Shown here in pieces: positions 24,001-39,000 of a DNA stretch of 64,000 nucleotides. How positions within the stretch are numbered: the stretch's first letter is position 1; every line of letters begins with the position of its first letter. The stretch is from Paragonimus westermani (taxonomy: Eukaryota; Platyhelminthes; Trematoda; Plagiorchiida; Troglotrematidae): the NCBI GenBank assembly GCA_008508345.1, contig QNGE01000947.1, forward strand, positions 81,095 through 145,094. Direction: 5' to 3'. The position numbers and the translations under genes are program-made. Under the pieces are notes generated by a model. That model was given only the letters and a program-made list of their open reading frames with translations. It did no database searches and had not been told where the DNA came from.

Positions 24001-27000
24001 TAAACTAGTTGCGAGTGGGTCCAACTAGACTAAGTCACGTAGTGAATAAAGTATTCTGCAAAAAGTGACGTGGAGTTTGGATTCCAGGAAGAAGCTATTG
24101 TAACACCCATTACCGTACTGTTTAGTGAATACTAGTCACCAGTTAAGTTCACGTTAGTTCATGACGGATACCATACAATTAGAGGGAGAAAACCTTAAGA
24201 CCACACTATGCATATTGAATGCTACCATCTTCTAACCACACACTGGCTGCATATATCATATGAGAAGTTGCCGGGTAACAAAAATACGACCGTAGGTTGC
24301 CGACAGTCTGCCGGCGGATGTACAAACATCATGATTTTAAACAGAAGAAACCAATATTAGTTCGTCACTTCTTAGTGCACTATGACAGGAAACGAAACTC
24401 TCAGTCGGCTTTGCAGATCATGATATGCTATCCGTCTTTCCTTAAGTTGCACATCTCTCAATAGGAAAGACGACCAACAACTTTAAATAAGTGAGGGAAG
24501 CGTAGTCAAATAACACAAAGAAGAAATTCGTCTAACTCTACTGAGAATCAGCTCTGGACTTCATTTCAAACAATCACTTACAGTGCATTTCTAGGTTACT
24601 GTTGGGTAAGTTTTCTGAAGATACGAAAGTCCGTTTTATTCAGTCGTAGGCGCTTTTTAATGTGGCTGGAGATACATGAGAGTCTTGATGAGAATGTCTG
24701 ACTTTAGGTTACAAATTTTTCAGTCCAGATGGCCGTGGCGCATCGAAGACCTTCGAATGAGTGGAATTCGTTTTGTAAGAAAACCTGCGATTATAGTAGT
24801 ATTGGGCTGTATGCTACTTCAACAGTAAGTGTCAATGATGTGGTTATTCTTGATGATGAACAGACAACAACACACTGATATTTGCTAGGTGTTTTCTTTA
24901 AATGATTCTGGTGGGCGTGTTTACTCCATCGAAGCAACAATAGTCACATTAACTCGATGAAGCTTTTAGCGTCATTTGTCAGGTCACATACACGGAAGAC
25001 TATTCTTTTATTAAGCGTACGTCCCGGTACACACTTAATTTCATGTGGTTTCTTTTCCGCCGAATAACTGAGCAAAAATGACCGGACTGCAGCCCTGATA
25101 TAAATCTGGCTAGAAACCAAACATATGAAACTAACTAGAGCCTACCGCTCCGCGGGTGTTTTGAGAACGTCTGGAGACAAAAGGAATAATATGCATTTCA
25201 GGACAACCTGTGAGCGATCTGCAATCTGGTGTCCCGGTACTGTTTCACTCTTGAATTGGCAGGTTTGTCAGACCAGATGAACCAGCCACAAGTGTGGCCG
25301 TATTTAGGGCAGGCTAGAATTGAGCAGATGAACTTATAGGAAGACGGTAAGTTGTGGGCCAAGAGTACATGGACGGGGCAATAGCAGATTTTATTTGTTA
25401 ATTGCGATAGAAAGCGAGACACTAATCAGCGTGAAGTAGGCTGGCGAGAGTCACTGGATTTTGAGAGCAGTAGATGGAAAAATTATAGATGGATCCGCAG
25501 AAATTACTGTTTTATCCAAGTATCATTTCAAGTCAGTTTAATCGATGCAAGACTGGCCACCAACTGCCACAGAGTTCAGTGTGGTGGGTTAGAAGGTACA
25601 GAAATGGTGCTAAATTCTAATTCCGTGGTTCATCCGAGTTGGTAGTTCATCTTATTAAGGTATTTCATAAGTGCGTCAACCGCATTCTGATTCGTACTCA
25701 CAAAAGCATCTTCTACGCACAAAGATATAAGTTTATTTATCCGGAGCAGCGAAACACTAAGGAAAAAACGTTTTGTCTCTAGTAGATTGCGGGCTGCTCT
25801 GAGCCCATACTGTGTTTGTGACCAGTGACGCGGCGTTCATCGATAGCACATTGTTTCATTTAACATGTAACAATACAAAATACGTATTCGTGTTAGTGAG
25901 AACTAAGACTCACAAATGAACGTCGTGGTGATATCGGTTGTATGAAGCAAAAGTGATTAGTCCACCCCATGCCGGACCCAGGGAATAGAATATCTGGGTA
26001 GCTGCAGCAATCCAAATCTGGAATGCAGAAAAAATTTCGTTGCTACTTTCAAAAGGTTGTTTGGGCCAAAGCTCGTTGTGTTTTCAAGCTACATGCTTCT
26101 ACAAATAAATAGCAGCCTACGGCACACCAAGGTCTGTTGTCTAAAGAGAAAAATATACACAGAACCCACTGAATAATTTTATTTACAGGTAACGTGGTTC
26201 ACGTTTCATTATTGCAAAACCACGTGAAAAACCTGACAGTTTTTAACCAAATGTGCATACACAACCAGTTAGGGTTTTCCAATAAGTGGATCCGTCTGTC
26301 AACACATACGATGTTGTTACAAAAAGTAATCCAAACTAATGATGGTTTAACAATCAGTGTTAATGTGAGTGTGTTTCAGTAAACGCACATGGGTGTTGTT
26401 ATAGGTTGGTACGGTTGGTGTCGATGCACATTTTACATACGTGCGCCCAACATTCTAAAAATGACGTACTGTGCGTAAGGACTAGAAATGATGGGGATAA
26501 AGGAACGCCATTGGCTGCAGCACACTGCCATCTCGGGCAGCGTTTCTAACCAACGATTTGACTGAACACGAGGACCTCAGCCAAATAACCACTACCTACC
26601 CACTTTGCTCAATGGAACAGTGAGGGTGTTCATATTTTGTGACCAGGTTGTTGCTTGACCACCACGTGTTTTCAGTTAACTGTTGGTGGTCTCAGTGTAT
26701 ACACTGTTCAGTGCAGTAAGCGCACGGCCGTAATGCGGACTACATGATACAACCACAAAGTAACCAGTTGATAAATTGGTTGAGCAACCTCAGCGTTCCA
26801 GAATATGCACCGGCGAACAGCCGTATGATTCACCTGAGGTGGGTGACAGCCCGAGCCATAATACTTCCTGAGTAATGACAAGTGTTGTGATGTGGATGAT
26901 GACTCTGTGTAGATACAAAACGGAGTATATTCAGTCATGATAGGATAGTCACAATTCCACATGGTAATTACCACGTATTATCGTGTGCGCTTTGGTTTAA

Positions 27001-30000
27001 CTAGATCAGTCTGGAAATCAGATCTGGTGTATAGTTTTCGCCCTAGCTGCTGAACATTACTGTACACAATCCCTCTTATGATCACCTGCACACATTCATT
27101 ATTATCAACGTAGTCGAACTCGTCATGAACATTTGTGGTAGTGGTCACCATAAAGAGTTCTATCTCCCATCTTACATCTGTTCGCCTGACGCTATATATA
27201 TATATATTATTATGTTGTCTATCAACTCAATTCACAAGGCAGACAGGATTTTCACTTGATCCTTCCATACGTATTGATATCTTGTAGAACGGGCCATAAA
27301 AACACATTTATCCACAGTGTGCAATTAACTAGCTGTATCTGGATCCCGATCTTCGTGAATATGTGTACAAACGAAACTGGTTCACCATGGTAGTCGGTAA
27401 TTTGCCAATTCATTCGGCCAGTATAAAGTACTTGTGGACAGAATTAGGAACAGTGATTTTATTACAAACTTACGTTCTATATTTTTCTTCCGGTCGTTTC
27501 CAGTGTAATCTGTGATCGGCCTTTTTAACTGCGGAAAGTTCACTCTAACGGTCTTCGAGGTGTTCACATTGACACCATTGGTATAAAGTGTCAGTTGAGT
27601 CTGTGCCGTTTGAAAGATTCATCGGACAACTCGGTGTTTGTCAGTACTCACTTTTACCACGAAAGTTTCAATTAGACAGGCCTTTGTGACTCGCCTGTTG
27701 ACCGTTTTTTATTCGTGTTTCATCGTTTTGTGTGTGTGTGTGTGTGTGTGTCAGGCTACAGGTCGTGTTCGCAAGAAATGGGAATACATGCTCCACCATT
27801 TTAATTTGTAGAATCATTATCTGTTTTCAACTCAACCTGTTGCAGACACTAGCTTAATGCTCATAATTTTAACCACGGCATTATCGACCTGTGTAGTTAG
27901 AATTTGAGTACGCTCACTCATCTACTGAGCGCACTCTCCTCCATGACCTTTTCCGAAATCCCATCTTCTTTTACTGTTCCATCGATATTCTCAAGCTCGT
28001 CTTATCATACATGTAGATATACCGAGGACTAATTGATAGGTCTTAAATGTGATCGTCCACTGTTCCTCCAGTCGTATAATGTATCAGGTCGAATGACGGA
28101 GAAGTAAAGAATCGGAGGAATTGATATCTTCGCCGAGCTTGGCATTTAGGTTGCAAACGTTTCATCACCAAGCGAGGTGACATCATCAGTGCGTGAGTGT
28201 TTCAGCGTATATTTTGGATGTAAAGATTGATCGATGTCTGCTCTTATATAGGAGACTGAGTTGACCTACTAGCCCGGAATCTGGTTGGTCGCTTTCCGTC
28301 GTGTTTGGCCTCTGGTCCGACCCACCATTGGTTGATTTTGTCTCATCAGTTCAAGTTGCTCTGTTTGTGTTTACCGGTATTTGGGCTCGATAGCGTTTAC
28401 GTCTCCTCAAATCATTGATTCGCATTGGATCCTAGATTTTGTCTAGCTCGATGTGTTTGTTTATTGAACCGGATGATGAGTACCAAGCTTCGAGAAATTC
28501 TCTTGCATGTTTGGTGTTTGCCTGATTAAGGATTTCTGCGGTGTTCAAGTTGAAGGCGTGTCCATCTTTATCCTCGTGGACGAAGATCAGGGAAAATTGA
28601 TCGTGTCTTTGGATGGCCAGTTCGTGTTCATGTATTCGTGTTGATAATTTCCGTACGGTTTGGCGGACTTAGTGTTGTCCACAGTTATTGCATTGGATTT
28701 TGTAAATGACATTTCTTCTGTCGGTTGGTTTGGATTGTTCTTTTGGTTTTGATAGTATCTTTCGCAATGTTGCTGTTGGCTTGTGTGCTAGCGTGATACC
28801 ATGTGTTCTCAGTAGACTGGCGGTCATTTCTGATACGGTTTTGATGTTGTTGTTGGGTCAGTAGAGCTAATCATTTTGTTTTTTTTGTAATAGACTCCGT
28901 CTGATGAAGTTTCGCGAGTATCCGTTGCGAAGAAACACTCGGTATAGGTGGTTTTCTTCCTTTCTCCGGAGGTCTGCGGTGCTGCAGTGTGTTTCAGCTC
29001 GTTTGAACAGGGCTCGAATGCAGCTTCTCTTGTGGCAGACTGGGTGATTGCTGCGAAAGCTAAGCAGTTGGTCCGTGTGCGTTTCTTTCCGATAAACTGA
29101 GGTCTCCAGTGTTCCATCAGGTTCGCGGTTGATTATTACATCTAGGAACGGTAGTTGGTTGTCGGTTTCAGTCTCCATCGTAAATTTAATATCGTTGAAA
29201 ACGTTGTTCAGCAGTCTGTGTGTGTCCTCAATCACTGAGCGTTTGAGGATTACGAATGTATCGTCAACACTTACTCACTGATGATGTCACCTCGCCTGAT
29301 GATGAAACGTTTGCAACCTAAATGCCAAGCTCGGCGAACATATCAATACCAAAACCATCAACCCGAGCTACAAACAACACCACCACTGTTCCTAACCATC
29401 AGAATCGGAGGAATATTCCTGTGATTCTTCAGCCCGTTAGTCTGTCAAACATTTGGTGGTTCTTTGTCGATCCTCCTTGTCTTTATTTATTCTGTTGTTT
29501 TTGGATCGCACCATTGCATATCCTTATGATCAACCTTTGACAGTAGAGTAGAACATTGCTGTCACATTCATAGAAGGCCATTCGAATGAGGCCGGTGTAA
29601 AACTGCCCTGTGGTGCGTGGTTGGCAAATTTTAATATTTGCATTGTGTAGGCCCAGTGCTTGTCTTATTAAGAATCTCTTTCACGCTAACCAGTTATTTG
29701 TTGCAACCCATAACATCTCTGAATTACCCCACGATGCATACATTTTTTCACCAATGTTGCAGGCAACTGTAGCCGGTTTAAAGGTATGATATAGACATCA
29801 TGTGGTTTGTCGACTAAGATCGTACTGATGGGAAATATTTAATGAATCCACTTAAAACATATTATTTCACACAATCTGTGTCTTAACATACCTGGCTGCT
29901 TCCGTGATATTAATTCACAACACCACACTCCGGGTGGTTTAGATAGTGAAACCAATAATTTAGGACCATAACCATCCGGGTCATGTTGTGAGAGAGTGAA

Positions 30001-33000
30001 TAATAACTGTCATGATCATTTCCCTCATTTGAGTGTCCATATCGAGTTCTTATTAAGTGAATAACCAGCGACAGCTATGGATAGCGTCAGCAGATTTGTG
30101 AGTTCACTTCTTTGTCTGGTCCACTTGGTCAGTCAAAGATAAAGCCAGTTGTGTCAAGCCGTTTTTGGAAGGGTTGTCATGAAACAACAAACTAAATTCA
30201 ATATACACAGAAATTGGAAGTGAACGGGACTACAAATAATCACTGGACGTAAACTAAACTGGTCGGTTTAGCCGCTGGAAGAACCCACTAGACTGCACAC
30301 TGTAGTCCAGGCAACAAAGCATTAGTGCATGAAACGGTCAGCAGATTTTACTGCGCATGTGGCAGTTTAGTCAGTAGCCACAGTTTATCACGTTTGACAC
30401 ATCGAGTGCAACTGCAGCCTTATCTATTCGAACGAAACAGTGTCATAATATGAAAAGTCCTTTCCAGGAAGAGTCGATTTAACCATGTGTTGTTTTAGGA
30501 TGTCAAATCCTTGCGTACATCGGACTGCATATCGTCCTAATCCACTTAACGTTTTCCTGAGTTAATAGTTCTTACGGTTTTTTCTGTTAGTGTTCTGTGT
30601 TTGTTTTTGGAACCACCTTCACTTTTAGTAGATGGCTTACGTCGATTCTCTTCAGACGATTCCAGTCAGGAACGATATATAACTTGATACCCTCCCAAGC
30701 TCCCGGAAGAGTGCACCCACGAATCAGAATTATGGTAAGGAATATGTAGGGGGCCGTTGCAGTCACGTAGACAACCTTCAAAGAGAACAAAATGGGTAAT
30801 GTTAGTCAAAACAGAAAACGTGTAGCAGGCTATCAATAGACATAGTGTGGCATAGTGAATTAAAAAATAGGTTGTAGTAGTATATGGTAAATGTTGTTGG
30901 TTACGGTTTTCTACACAGCAGAAGGTTGCCTAATAAAATAACGGTGATTCCATTGATTTTACCTCTTGCGGTTAAATATAAATATATTGTGTCACGTACC
31001 AGGTGATCTTGGGACAAGTTGCTCTTGTGATGGCCCTGAGAACATAACAACGAGATTTGTATAATATATCTACTTATATGGTTTGTTGGTTGTCCACCTC
31101 CACACAGTCGATGTTACTGTCTTACCAGAGAACGGTTGCCTTCGCAAGCATCCCTGAATTGTGAATCCCTTTGAAGTGACGTGATGAGGTGTGCTAGTGC
31201 ATGCCACCAGCGTAGTTAAGATCCAGTTATCCGCATGCTGATCACGTTAATGCGACGTGATAACAAGAACGCCAGTAAGTTTGGAGATTTGTATTGTTAC
31301 GTAGGGGTACCATTGTCATGTAATCGCAGCTGTCGCAATCAATTTACATTCGAACCACTCGTTTCTAAAAGAATCACTAGACTTGATCCTGGTGGTTATT
31401 GGAGCACATTAGTAATATGTTCTATTTTATTCACCGCCGGACCTTTGGCTCCAGGCTTCAGGATTGCGAGGTAAACGTGTTTATTAGATAATGACCACAT
31501 AATGTTGACTTAATCACGCAGTAATGGTCGTCATAATTCCATATCAATCACATGAACCTGTTCAGTCAATTTGGATAAACACAATACCGCTCTTACACGC
31601 ATAAATCACTAGCCCCAAAATTGTGATGCTTTTTGCTACTCATCCACAAACCAACATTCTATGATAAGTTCTCTTCTTGTTTGGACTCGTCAGATAAAAG
31701 TACTGAAAAAAGGATCAACTGGGAACCGTTTTGCGGTGTGAGTCGATTTTATTATCCGTCAGTCCACCAGTCCTGCGAACATTGTCTGTGATGGTGAAGA
31801 TTCGCTGATTTACTACTTCACCACAAAATTTCACGCCTATAACTTCTCAACCAGGTTGAAGTAACCGAGAGAAGTTTTATTTGGTGGCTGGAGTTTGGAG
31901 ACTTTTACTGGAACACTTCGGTTTAGGTTTCACCACCCCGCTCGTTTATTTTGCAATTCGGAATGAAATGTTGTCTGGTTCAAGTTACATACACGCATAA
32001 ACTGCTACATCCTGCCACAGGTGGTTTTCGTGTGATACAGTAAATTTGTTGAAGCCAACTTAGCAATTCTCTGACTGTGATGGTCCCTTTGTTGATGATA
32101 AAAGTTACAAACTATTGATAAAACGCCAGTAACATAGTCGGAAATCGTTGTTTTCGGACAACCTAAATTTAAGCCACTGTCAGTGTTTCAGCTTATTTCC
32201 CGTCTGTGCTGTGGTGCTGGATGTTGATGGTTATTTAATTTTGTTGTAAGAAACTAGTGTGTTAACACATCCACGTACCTTCTTTTTTGGAGTGTTTCGT
32301 GATATTTCTATTCCAAGCTGACCGAGATACTGTAACTTTCGCAATCGAAGTTGCTATTGAACCTTGTCTAGACATCAATACACTAGCCATTTAGCTAATC
32401 AGGTAACTATAACATTATAACATAGAAGTCCGTAACCTGTCTGAAATGTGTTTTGGCATAATCAGTAAGACCGGTTCGAAGTAGTGTGAGTTACTTCATG
32501 GTCATGTCACACTGTTTTCGGTCATGAGAAATGCAACCTCTTTCAAAGACCCATGCTTGCCATGTCACAGGGTTGAGTTTGAACGAAAGTCCATATTTAA
32601 CTGGGCACAAAATTAACAGCTCTTGGTTGTTTGGTGGCTTTAAGACTAGAAAGAGGATGACGCGGCACGGCACTTGAGGAAAACAGTAGTTTTCCTGAAA
32701 TTCTTGTTCTCAGCTGCGGAACGTTTCGCAGTTGTTGGCATTTCTTTTCCCCTTGGTCTGGAATGGCCCATTGCGAACACAGGTCGAGGGAAATGAAGCT
32801 ATCTGTAGACTTCTGTAATGCGTAGTGTCTGGGTTAAAACTCCAGAATCTGCAACGTCTCCCGACAGGGAGGAAGAAGGTCGTTTTTAAACTCTCCAGAG
32901 TATACATCAAAATCACATATGAAATAAGTGGTTGACCGGATAAAGATATCAACCGTGAGGGTCTCCTTATGTGATATTTTTTTGTCTGGTAAAGTATAAC

Positions 33001-36000
33001 TTTGTTATATACCATGTTGCATATTATATAATTTAGAATTCAGAAGTGTTTTACTAATCAGAACTTAGGGGCAAGCTGATGTTTTGTTCATCCAGAAGCT
33101 CTGGATTCGTCGTTACATTGTAAAAGCTTCGAAAAAATGAATCAACTTTTCAATAAAGTATTTGCCCGATGGGAACAAAAAGTTGTGAAGCTGATAGGAC
33201 GTTTAGTTTCGGAGTATAGCAGAACGAGCGAAATTTTGGATACTTCTCGATCTGATGTTGACATGTTGACATGTTGAAAGGATACTTAATATATGCAAAA
33301 ATAGGAAAAGCAAACGGAACAGCTTTGTTTGCGAATGTTTCAGTGATTGTAAAAACCGGAATTAGGGCGCTGAACGCACACAGCTACGGAGAAAAAAGCC
33401 TCAAGTCTTCACAGTGACTTTCACTTCTTAAAAAAATGTTTCCCGGACTAGTGGACAAGCGGTACGGTCAGTGTGAAAGAAGATGCAGATTTCAATATTG
33501 TGCTGATGTTCCCTGAAGGGTCAGCAGTGAGTCCTAATCGTTTTTAACAATACGCTAGGCAGTGTACTCTAATAACTTGGGGGGAATACGTGCAGACTAT
33601 ACTAATGCGAGGGTTAGGAAAAATGCCCAGATTCTTCGTGCACACAAAGTGAGTAACTGAGCTCCGTTAACGTGAATAATGGAGCGAGAACTATACACTC
33701 TGATACATGCAGCCTGTCATATGTTTTCTACTTAATATTCAGTCTTAACCTTCATTATGTTGAGATCATTCACCACAATCAAGTTGCACAGTTTTTTGGC
33801 TTGTCAGCCATGTTTATCTGTATCTGATTATGCGACTGAAACGCCTGTTGCTAGAATGTCTACCAATTACTCCATATATTTTCAGTATGTCATGTGTGTG
33901 TGAGTAAATATGATTCTGCCCAAAATATGCACGAATGTTTACTACACTTGGGAACTATCGATTTTCGATGTTGTATGCTAGAGCAAACACAATTAACATT
34001 TTCTCTCCAGGGTGACTATCGAACACGTGAGTACTGCTGAGTTAATGTAGCCTTTTGATCACTCATTTGTGTTGGCGTACGAATACTCATTATGCGCTGA
34101 GCGTCGTGGCATTTATGCGAAAATAAATACTGATATAACGGAGGTTAGCAGTGGACTTCCTAATCACACAAACTAATCTCTGGTTACTTTTGGAGATGCT
34201 ATATAAACATTTACTCCCAGCTGCTCATCGTGAGTTTTGACTGACTTGTAAAGTTCTGTTCTTCTAAAGTTCGCGTTTTGAGACAGCTCTATCTTGACGA
34301 TCGTTTTCTTGTCATACGGTAAGCAAAAAACACATGGTGTAATAGTTGCTTAGACGTAAGCTTAATTTAAATCTTTCAGTCCGGCTTCACCGCTCAGATG
34401 CTAGAGCAAATGCTACCCAGAATATGCGACTTCTGTTGCTCGTTCAACCTCTGCAGAAATCCTGTCCCGTTCATAAGCGGAACTGTTCACAATTAAAAAA
34501 ATCTGTGAAATAGTTTATTAGAAGTTCTACTTCTATCTATGCTTAAACTCTTGAAAGGACAAGTTTTCCAATTTTATTATGTCGGTCTCCACGTCCGTCT
34601 TGCCCTTTGTAGAACAAACGAGTGCCTTTGTTTTCCCATTGAAAACGGTATACTTCTCAGCGAAAGGTATTCAGATGTAGTTTGGGAGTGTTATATAGCT
34701 TTGACAAAGCAAAAACTCGAATAAACCTCCCATAAGAACACTTCATTTTTTCAGCCGTTTTACAACTTTCAGCTGCTATTGAATCGCAGATCAAGGATGT
34801 AACCGGTTTTCATATATCTCTTTCAGAATGTACTTAAGTATGTTTTGTAATTTCAGTTCCGTGTGTCTGTCACCTATTTCACCGGACTTGTTTACTACTG
34901 TCGACCATCGAAATAAAGCGATCTTACCAAACAATAGTCATAATAAGAAAATTAATTCGGACACACCAAACATACAGTCTATTCTGGGGGTAGGAATGCA
35001 ATGTTTTTATTTCCGATTAGCAAGAAGACGATCAATTACCTACTTTTCCACTCGTACGTATTCCTTTGCACATACAGACAAACGTGATGATCCAAGCAGC
35101 AGTGAGGGCTATTAAAATTTTCCAGTTAATTCCACCAATCGTTTCGATATTTGCGCTCACTTCCAAAACATTGAATCTGTGAGTCAGAAAGAAAGGGTGT
35201 AATTATTGTATGTCAGCAAACTGCGAATAAATTAGTAGAATATTGTTAAACTCATGTGACTGGAAAGAAACTGGTATGAGGCCATTTCATTCGCTTGACC
35301 AATTCACATCCCATTCTTGGGTATTGGTCTTCAGCCGATTTTACTGATCCGTTCAGACACGACGAAAATGACTTTTGTATGTCAGTAACAAAATCGTAAT
35401 GGAAATTTGAAATAGTGATTCACGCAGCTAATCAAACATGCCTCCTCTCATCAGAGCAGAGCAGTCAAATTTATATTGATCGATGCTGATGTGGCTCGTT
35501 TCTTTCCCTGCGGCTAGGTCATTCCGACCAAAGTTCTGTTTTGCAAACACGCTCTACCCACATAGTTCTGGGTCACTCTTCCGTGCTCCTCAACACGAGA
35601 AGGCAGCGTAAGGGAGAGAAGGACTTAACGTAAGGCGAAGTGCTTCTGGGACAATCACACGTAGTCATTGCTACGATAGGCTAAATGAAACAGATGTTAT
35701 CTTCCATGAGAGTCCAATATATTTGTCTGTTAACTGTCCTCTAGCATTCGATACACCGTGCTCCATTGCTGGTCATTTGTATTCTATTATACACTGGACA
35801 CTACTATGGTCGATGACGCCAATCACCAGGCACTTAACATATTTTAATGTCTCTACTGTAAAATGTACAATGGTACATTTTCAATCAAAACCATCCCTTC
35901 TAGTGCCGGACTTGCGATTCCACTGGATACAATCGCTGTTTCCGATCGAAATTCAGATACTCAAGTCTGTTCCAAAAAACCCATCCCCATAATTATAGAC

Positions 36001-39000
36001 AAAACTAAAACTAAATCTCCCATATAGTTAGCACCTCGTGATTCAAGTCTAATCAACTTGACCAAAAGCATCTGGGTATCAGCGTCTCTTTTTTAAAGTT
36101 GTGTTCACAGTTAACTGATCATGTTACAAAAACCAACTATAGGTACTATTTGGAGTTGCACCTGCATCATATTGTAGGTCTCACTATTAACCATATTCAT
36201 TCACCCTCCTTTGAATGGAAAGCCACCCCACTGGGATATTTACAAAAACTCTGTTGATATTACCTTTGCCATCGAAACTCGGAGCAGCAAAACAGCAATC
36301 TCCCCGTAAACTTATCAGGGTCCCAAGAACAAAATCATTTTAATTCACTAGTATTGACCGATCCTTCCTCGGGAATGGTTCTGGCTTAATAGAGCAGAGA
36401 CGTCTTGGCTACTGTGACAGGTCAGCTGGTTTTGAGTAAATCGTACAAGCGGGCCCATTATACATCAACAAACAACTGCTGATCTTTCTTAAGCGGTCAG
36501 ATACCAATGTGAGGAACTACAGATCCTACCGATGGATATTCTGCAAATTCCGTCCCAAGTACAAGGAAGTCAGAGACTATCTAATGGCCAGTCACTAAGA
36601 CTGTTTTTATATACGCCCATATGCAGATAAACTAGCCTTCTGTCACATACTGGTCCAAGATATGGCCACTACACGACTACTGTTAATGAACAATCCGCGA
36701 CGGCATTTGAATGGATGTCCTACTTCTATAAGGGTGTGGAGTCCTAACCGTCATAGTCCTTCTAATCTAGACCGTAGACTTCCAAAGATCATTGGCTCGA
36801 TAAACAATGTTTCATCCTCATCCGTCTAACCGGAGGAGGGTATGAATCACTTTTTTCACCTGAAGATCCACCCCCGAGCCTAAGCCAACGGATAACAAAG
36901 CGACTCTGGTGTCCCTGAAATGTTCGTTTGAAATATTGTTGTTTTCTAAATCTTTCAAATAGGCAAAAAGTTACCGGGATCATCGCGTCGTCCGACAGTA
37001 ACACCAGTGTTCATACGCCGACTTCCGGATTCATCTAGAAATAAATGGATAAACCCGCTCTAATGAATCTCTCTGGAGGTGGTTTGCCGCATATATTATG
37101 GGACCAATCTCCGAGTTGCGTATTGTTCTTCGGCTTGCCCACGATCTCCGAAAATCCTCTAATTTTGCTCTCATCGTTGTATTCAAGGCGTTTTGTTTTC
37201 TCAAATGTTGTACTCCTATGCAGTCACTGCTTTTATATCCCCCAGTCATTAGTTATACATCTGAAGAACTATTGCACCCCGACTGTCCCAACCGAGGACT
37301 GACAAGTTTAACCATCCCACGGCAGTAAACATTGTACCCGTTGTTTATTTTCACTTTGGTAGGTTCATAAAGGAAACAGTCGAATAAATGGTTTATCAGG
37401 CGCATATTCCCAATAACATTCGATTATAATTATTGATACTTGTAGATTGTTTAATTATATTTGAAATGCATCGCTTGGCGTTGCTACTGGCTAAGCGGCT
37501 TCAATTTCAATTCATAACAATACACATATGGTTAACTTGTTGAAACCATGGCTGTGTTTTGCCCGGACCAAAACAGATTTTCGTTGGTTTCAGTGCACTT
37601 AATGCCTTAAGGACTGTTATGTGTTTCAAGTTTACATGTATACCATTCATATGGAAAACAAGTCCACTGTCTGTTTCCAAAGTTTACTAAGAGGTCAACT
37701 TATCGAGGTCTTCAGACGACGATGTCAAAATCAGCTTAGGCGGACCCGCCATACACCTGTTTGATTTTTTACCCAGTTCTCAATAACACTCACCACAAGA
37801 TCCCTACACCCTGCATCGGCCTAGTTTGCCCTCTACTAGGAATTGGCTTTTCCTACTGACTGATGAGATGTCGTCAATGAGCATGGACTTGGAATTTCGA
37901 TACCCTGATGAACAGTGCTCTATGAACAAAGTCGAATCCAGAACACACTATCACAAGTCTTCTTGTAGCTTGTTGAGCCTTTTGTATACAACATCCATTT
38001 CCCTCTGTGAAAATCGTTAATTATTATGTTAGCAATGAAGGTAAACTCCTGCGGTCCAAGAAAGACGTTACTAAAGCATGGCGAGCAGAACTTCCTAAGT
38101 AAGTGGACGCCGTGGTTCTGCCGAACGTCGCTTATTGCCGCGTCACCATCAATTGCGTGAGATGTCCCACGTATTTCTCCCCCGGTTGAATAACAACGGC
38201 GGAGTGGAGAAAAACACTACCGAACGCCACACTGGTGAAATTAGCTGCATCCATCAGTCATGTTATTCTGGCACCATGATAAAATATTCGATGATACCCT
38301 TCAAAAATGCTCTGCGCCCAACGATATCCAACTTCACTGGCGTTATTAGGTGTGTCGCTTGATCTCTACAGATGGTTCTGGTGAGTATGATAACCTCTCG
38401 CTTTATAAACATATTCATTCTCTGTGACAGGCATTTAGACTCCACTTACTCTAGCGTACTCATCAAATATTCCAAATTGATACCACTCAGTCTATTAAAT
38501 TCATTCGTTACTGGTAAGGTTTCTTGCGCACAGCGAGCTAACAATCCGATCCTAATCAAACATTATGGGGTTAGGTGACAAAAATCCGTGGAACTTTGCA
38601 GATGTTGCGGTAACTTGGGGGATAGGTCGGCAGCAACTGTGTGAAAACTACTGACAGTTGATGAATATCTATCACCTACAAACGGGACTCATCTGTTTCA
38701 CAATCACGTTCTAAATGTATATTTGTTTTCGTAAATTCCTACTAATCACATTGCATTACACCCATATTTTTAGAAGTATTGTTGTTACTGCAAACAAATG
38801 CTTGTCAAGAAGTAAACTTGCAATTTATCAAAAAATCTTCATTTAACAACTACGGATAGCTGAGTGCTGATCTTGTGTCTATTGAGGGTTTCGAAAATTC
38901 ATCTTCATCTTCCGCCTAATACAGTAAGTATAGACAGCCAACTACTTACACAGTGACCTGCTGCGTTTTAGCCGAGGCCACGGCTGCGCGTAAGTGGCAT

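Larger units (their letters stand above)
26018..30640 (-). other. Transporter intron 6 (4,623 bp)
   Basis: The donor is ATCGAC|GTAAGC. It holds a LINE remnant (26470-26840), a TA tract (27193-27207), a (TG)n tract (27729-27751) and a Penelope-like element (28122-29400), all listed separately. The rest shows nothing recognisable. Confidence 0.85.

Noticed and set aside
36340..38580. Coding-like debris on both strands in intron 4
   Set aside because: All frames are broken by stops and none matches a family I can name, so no gene or transposon is claimed.
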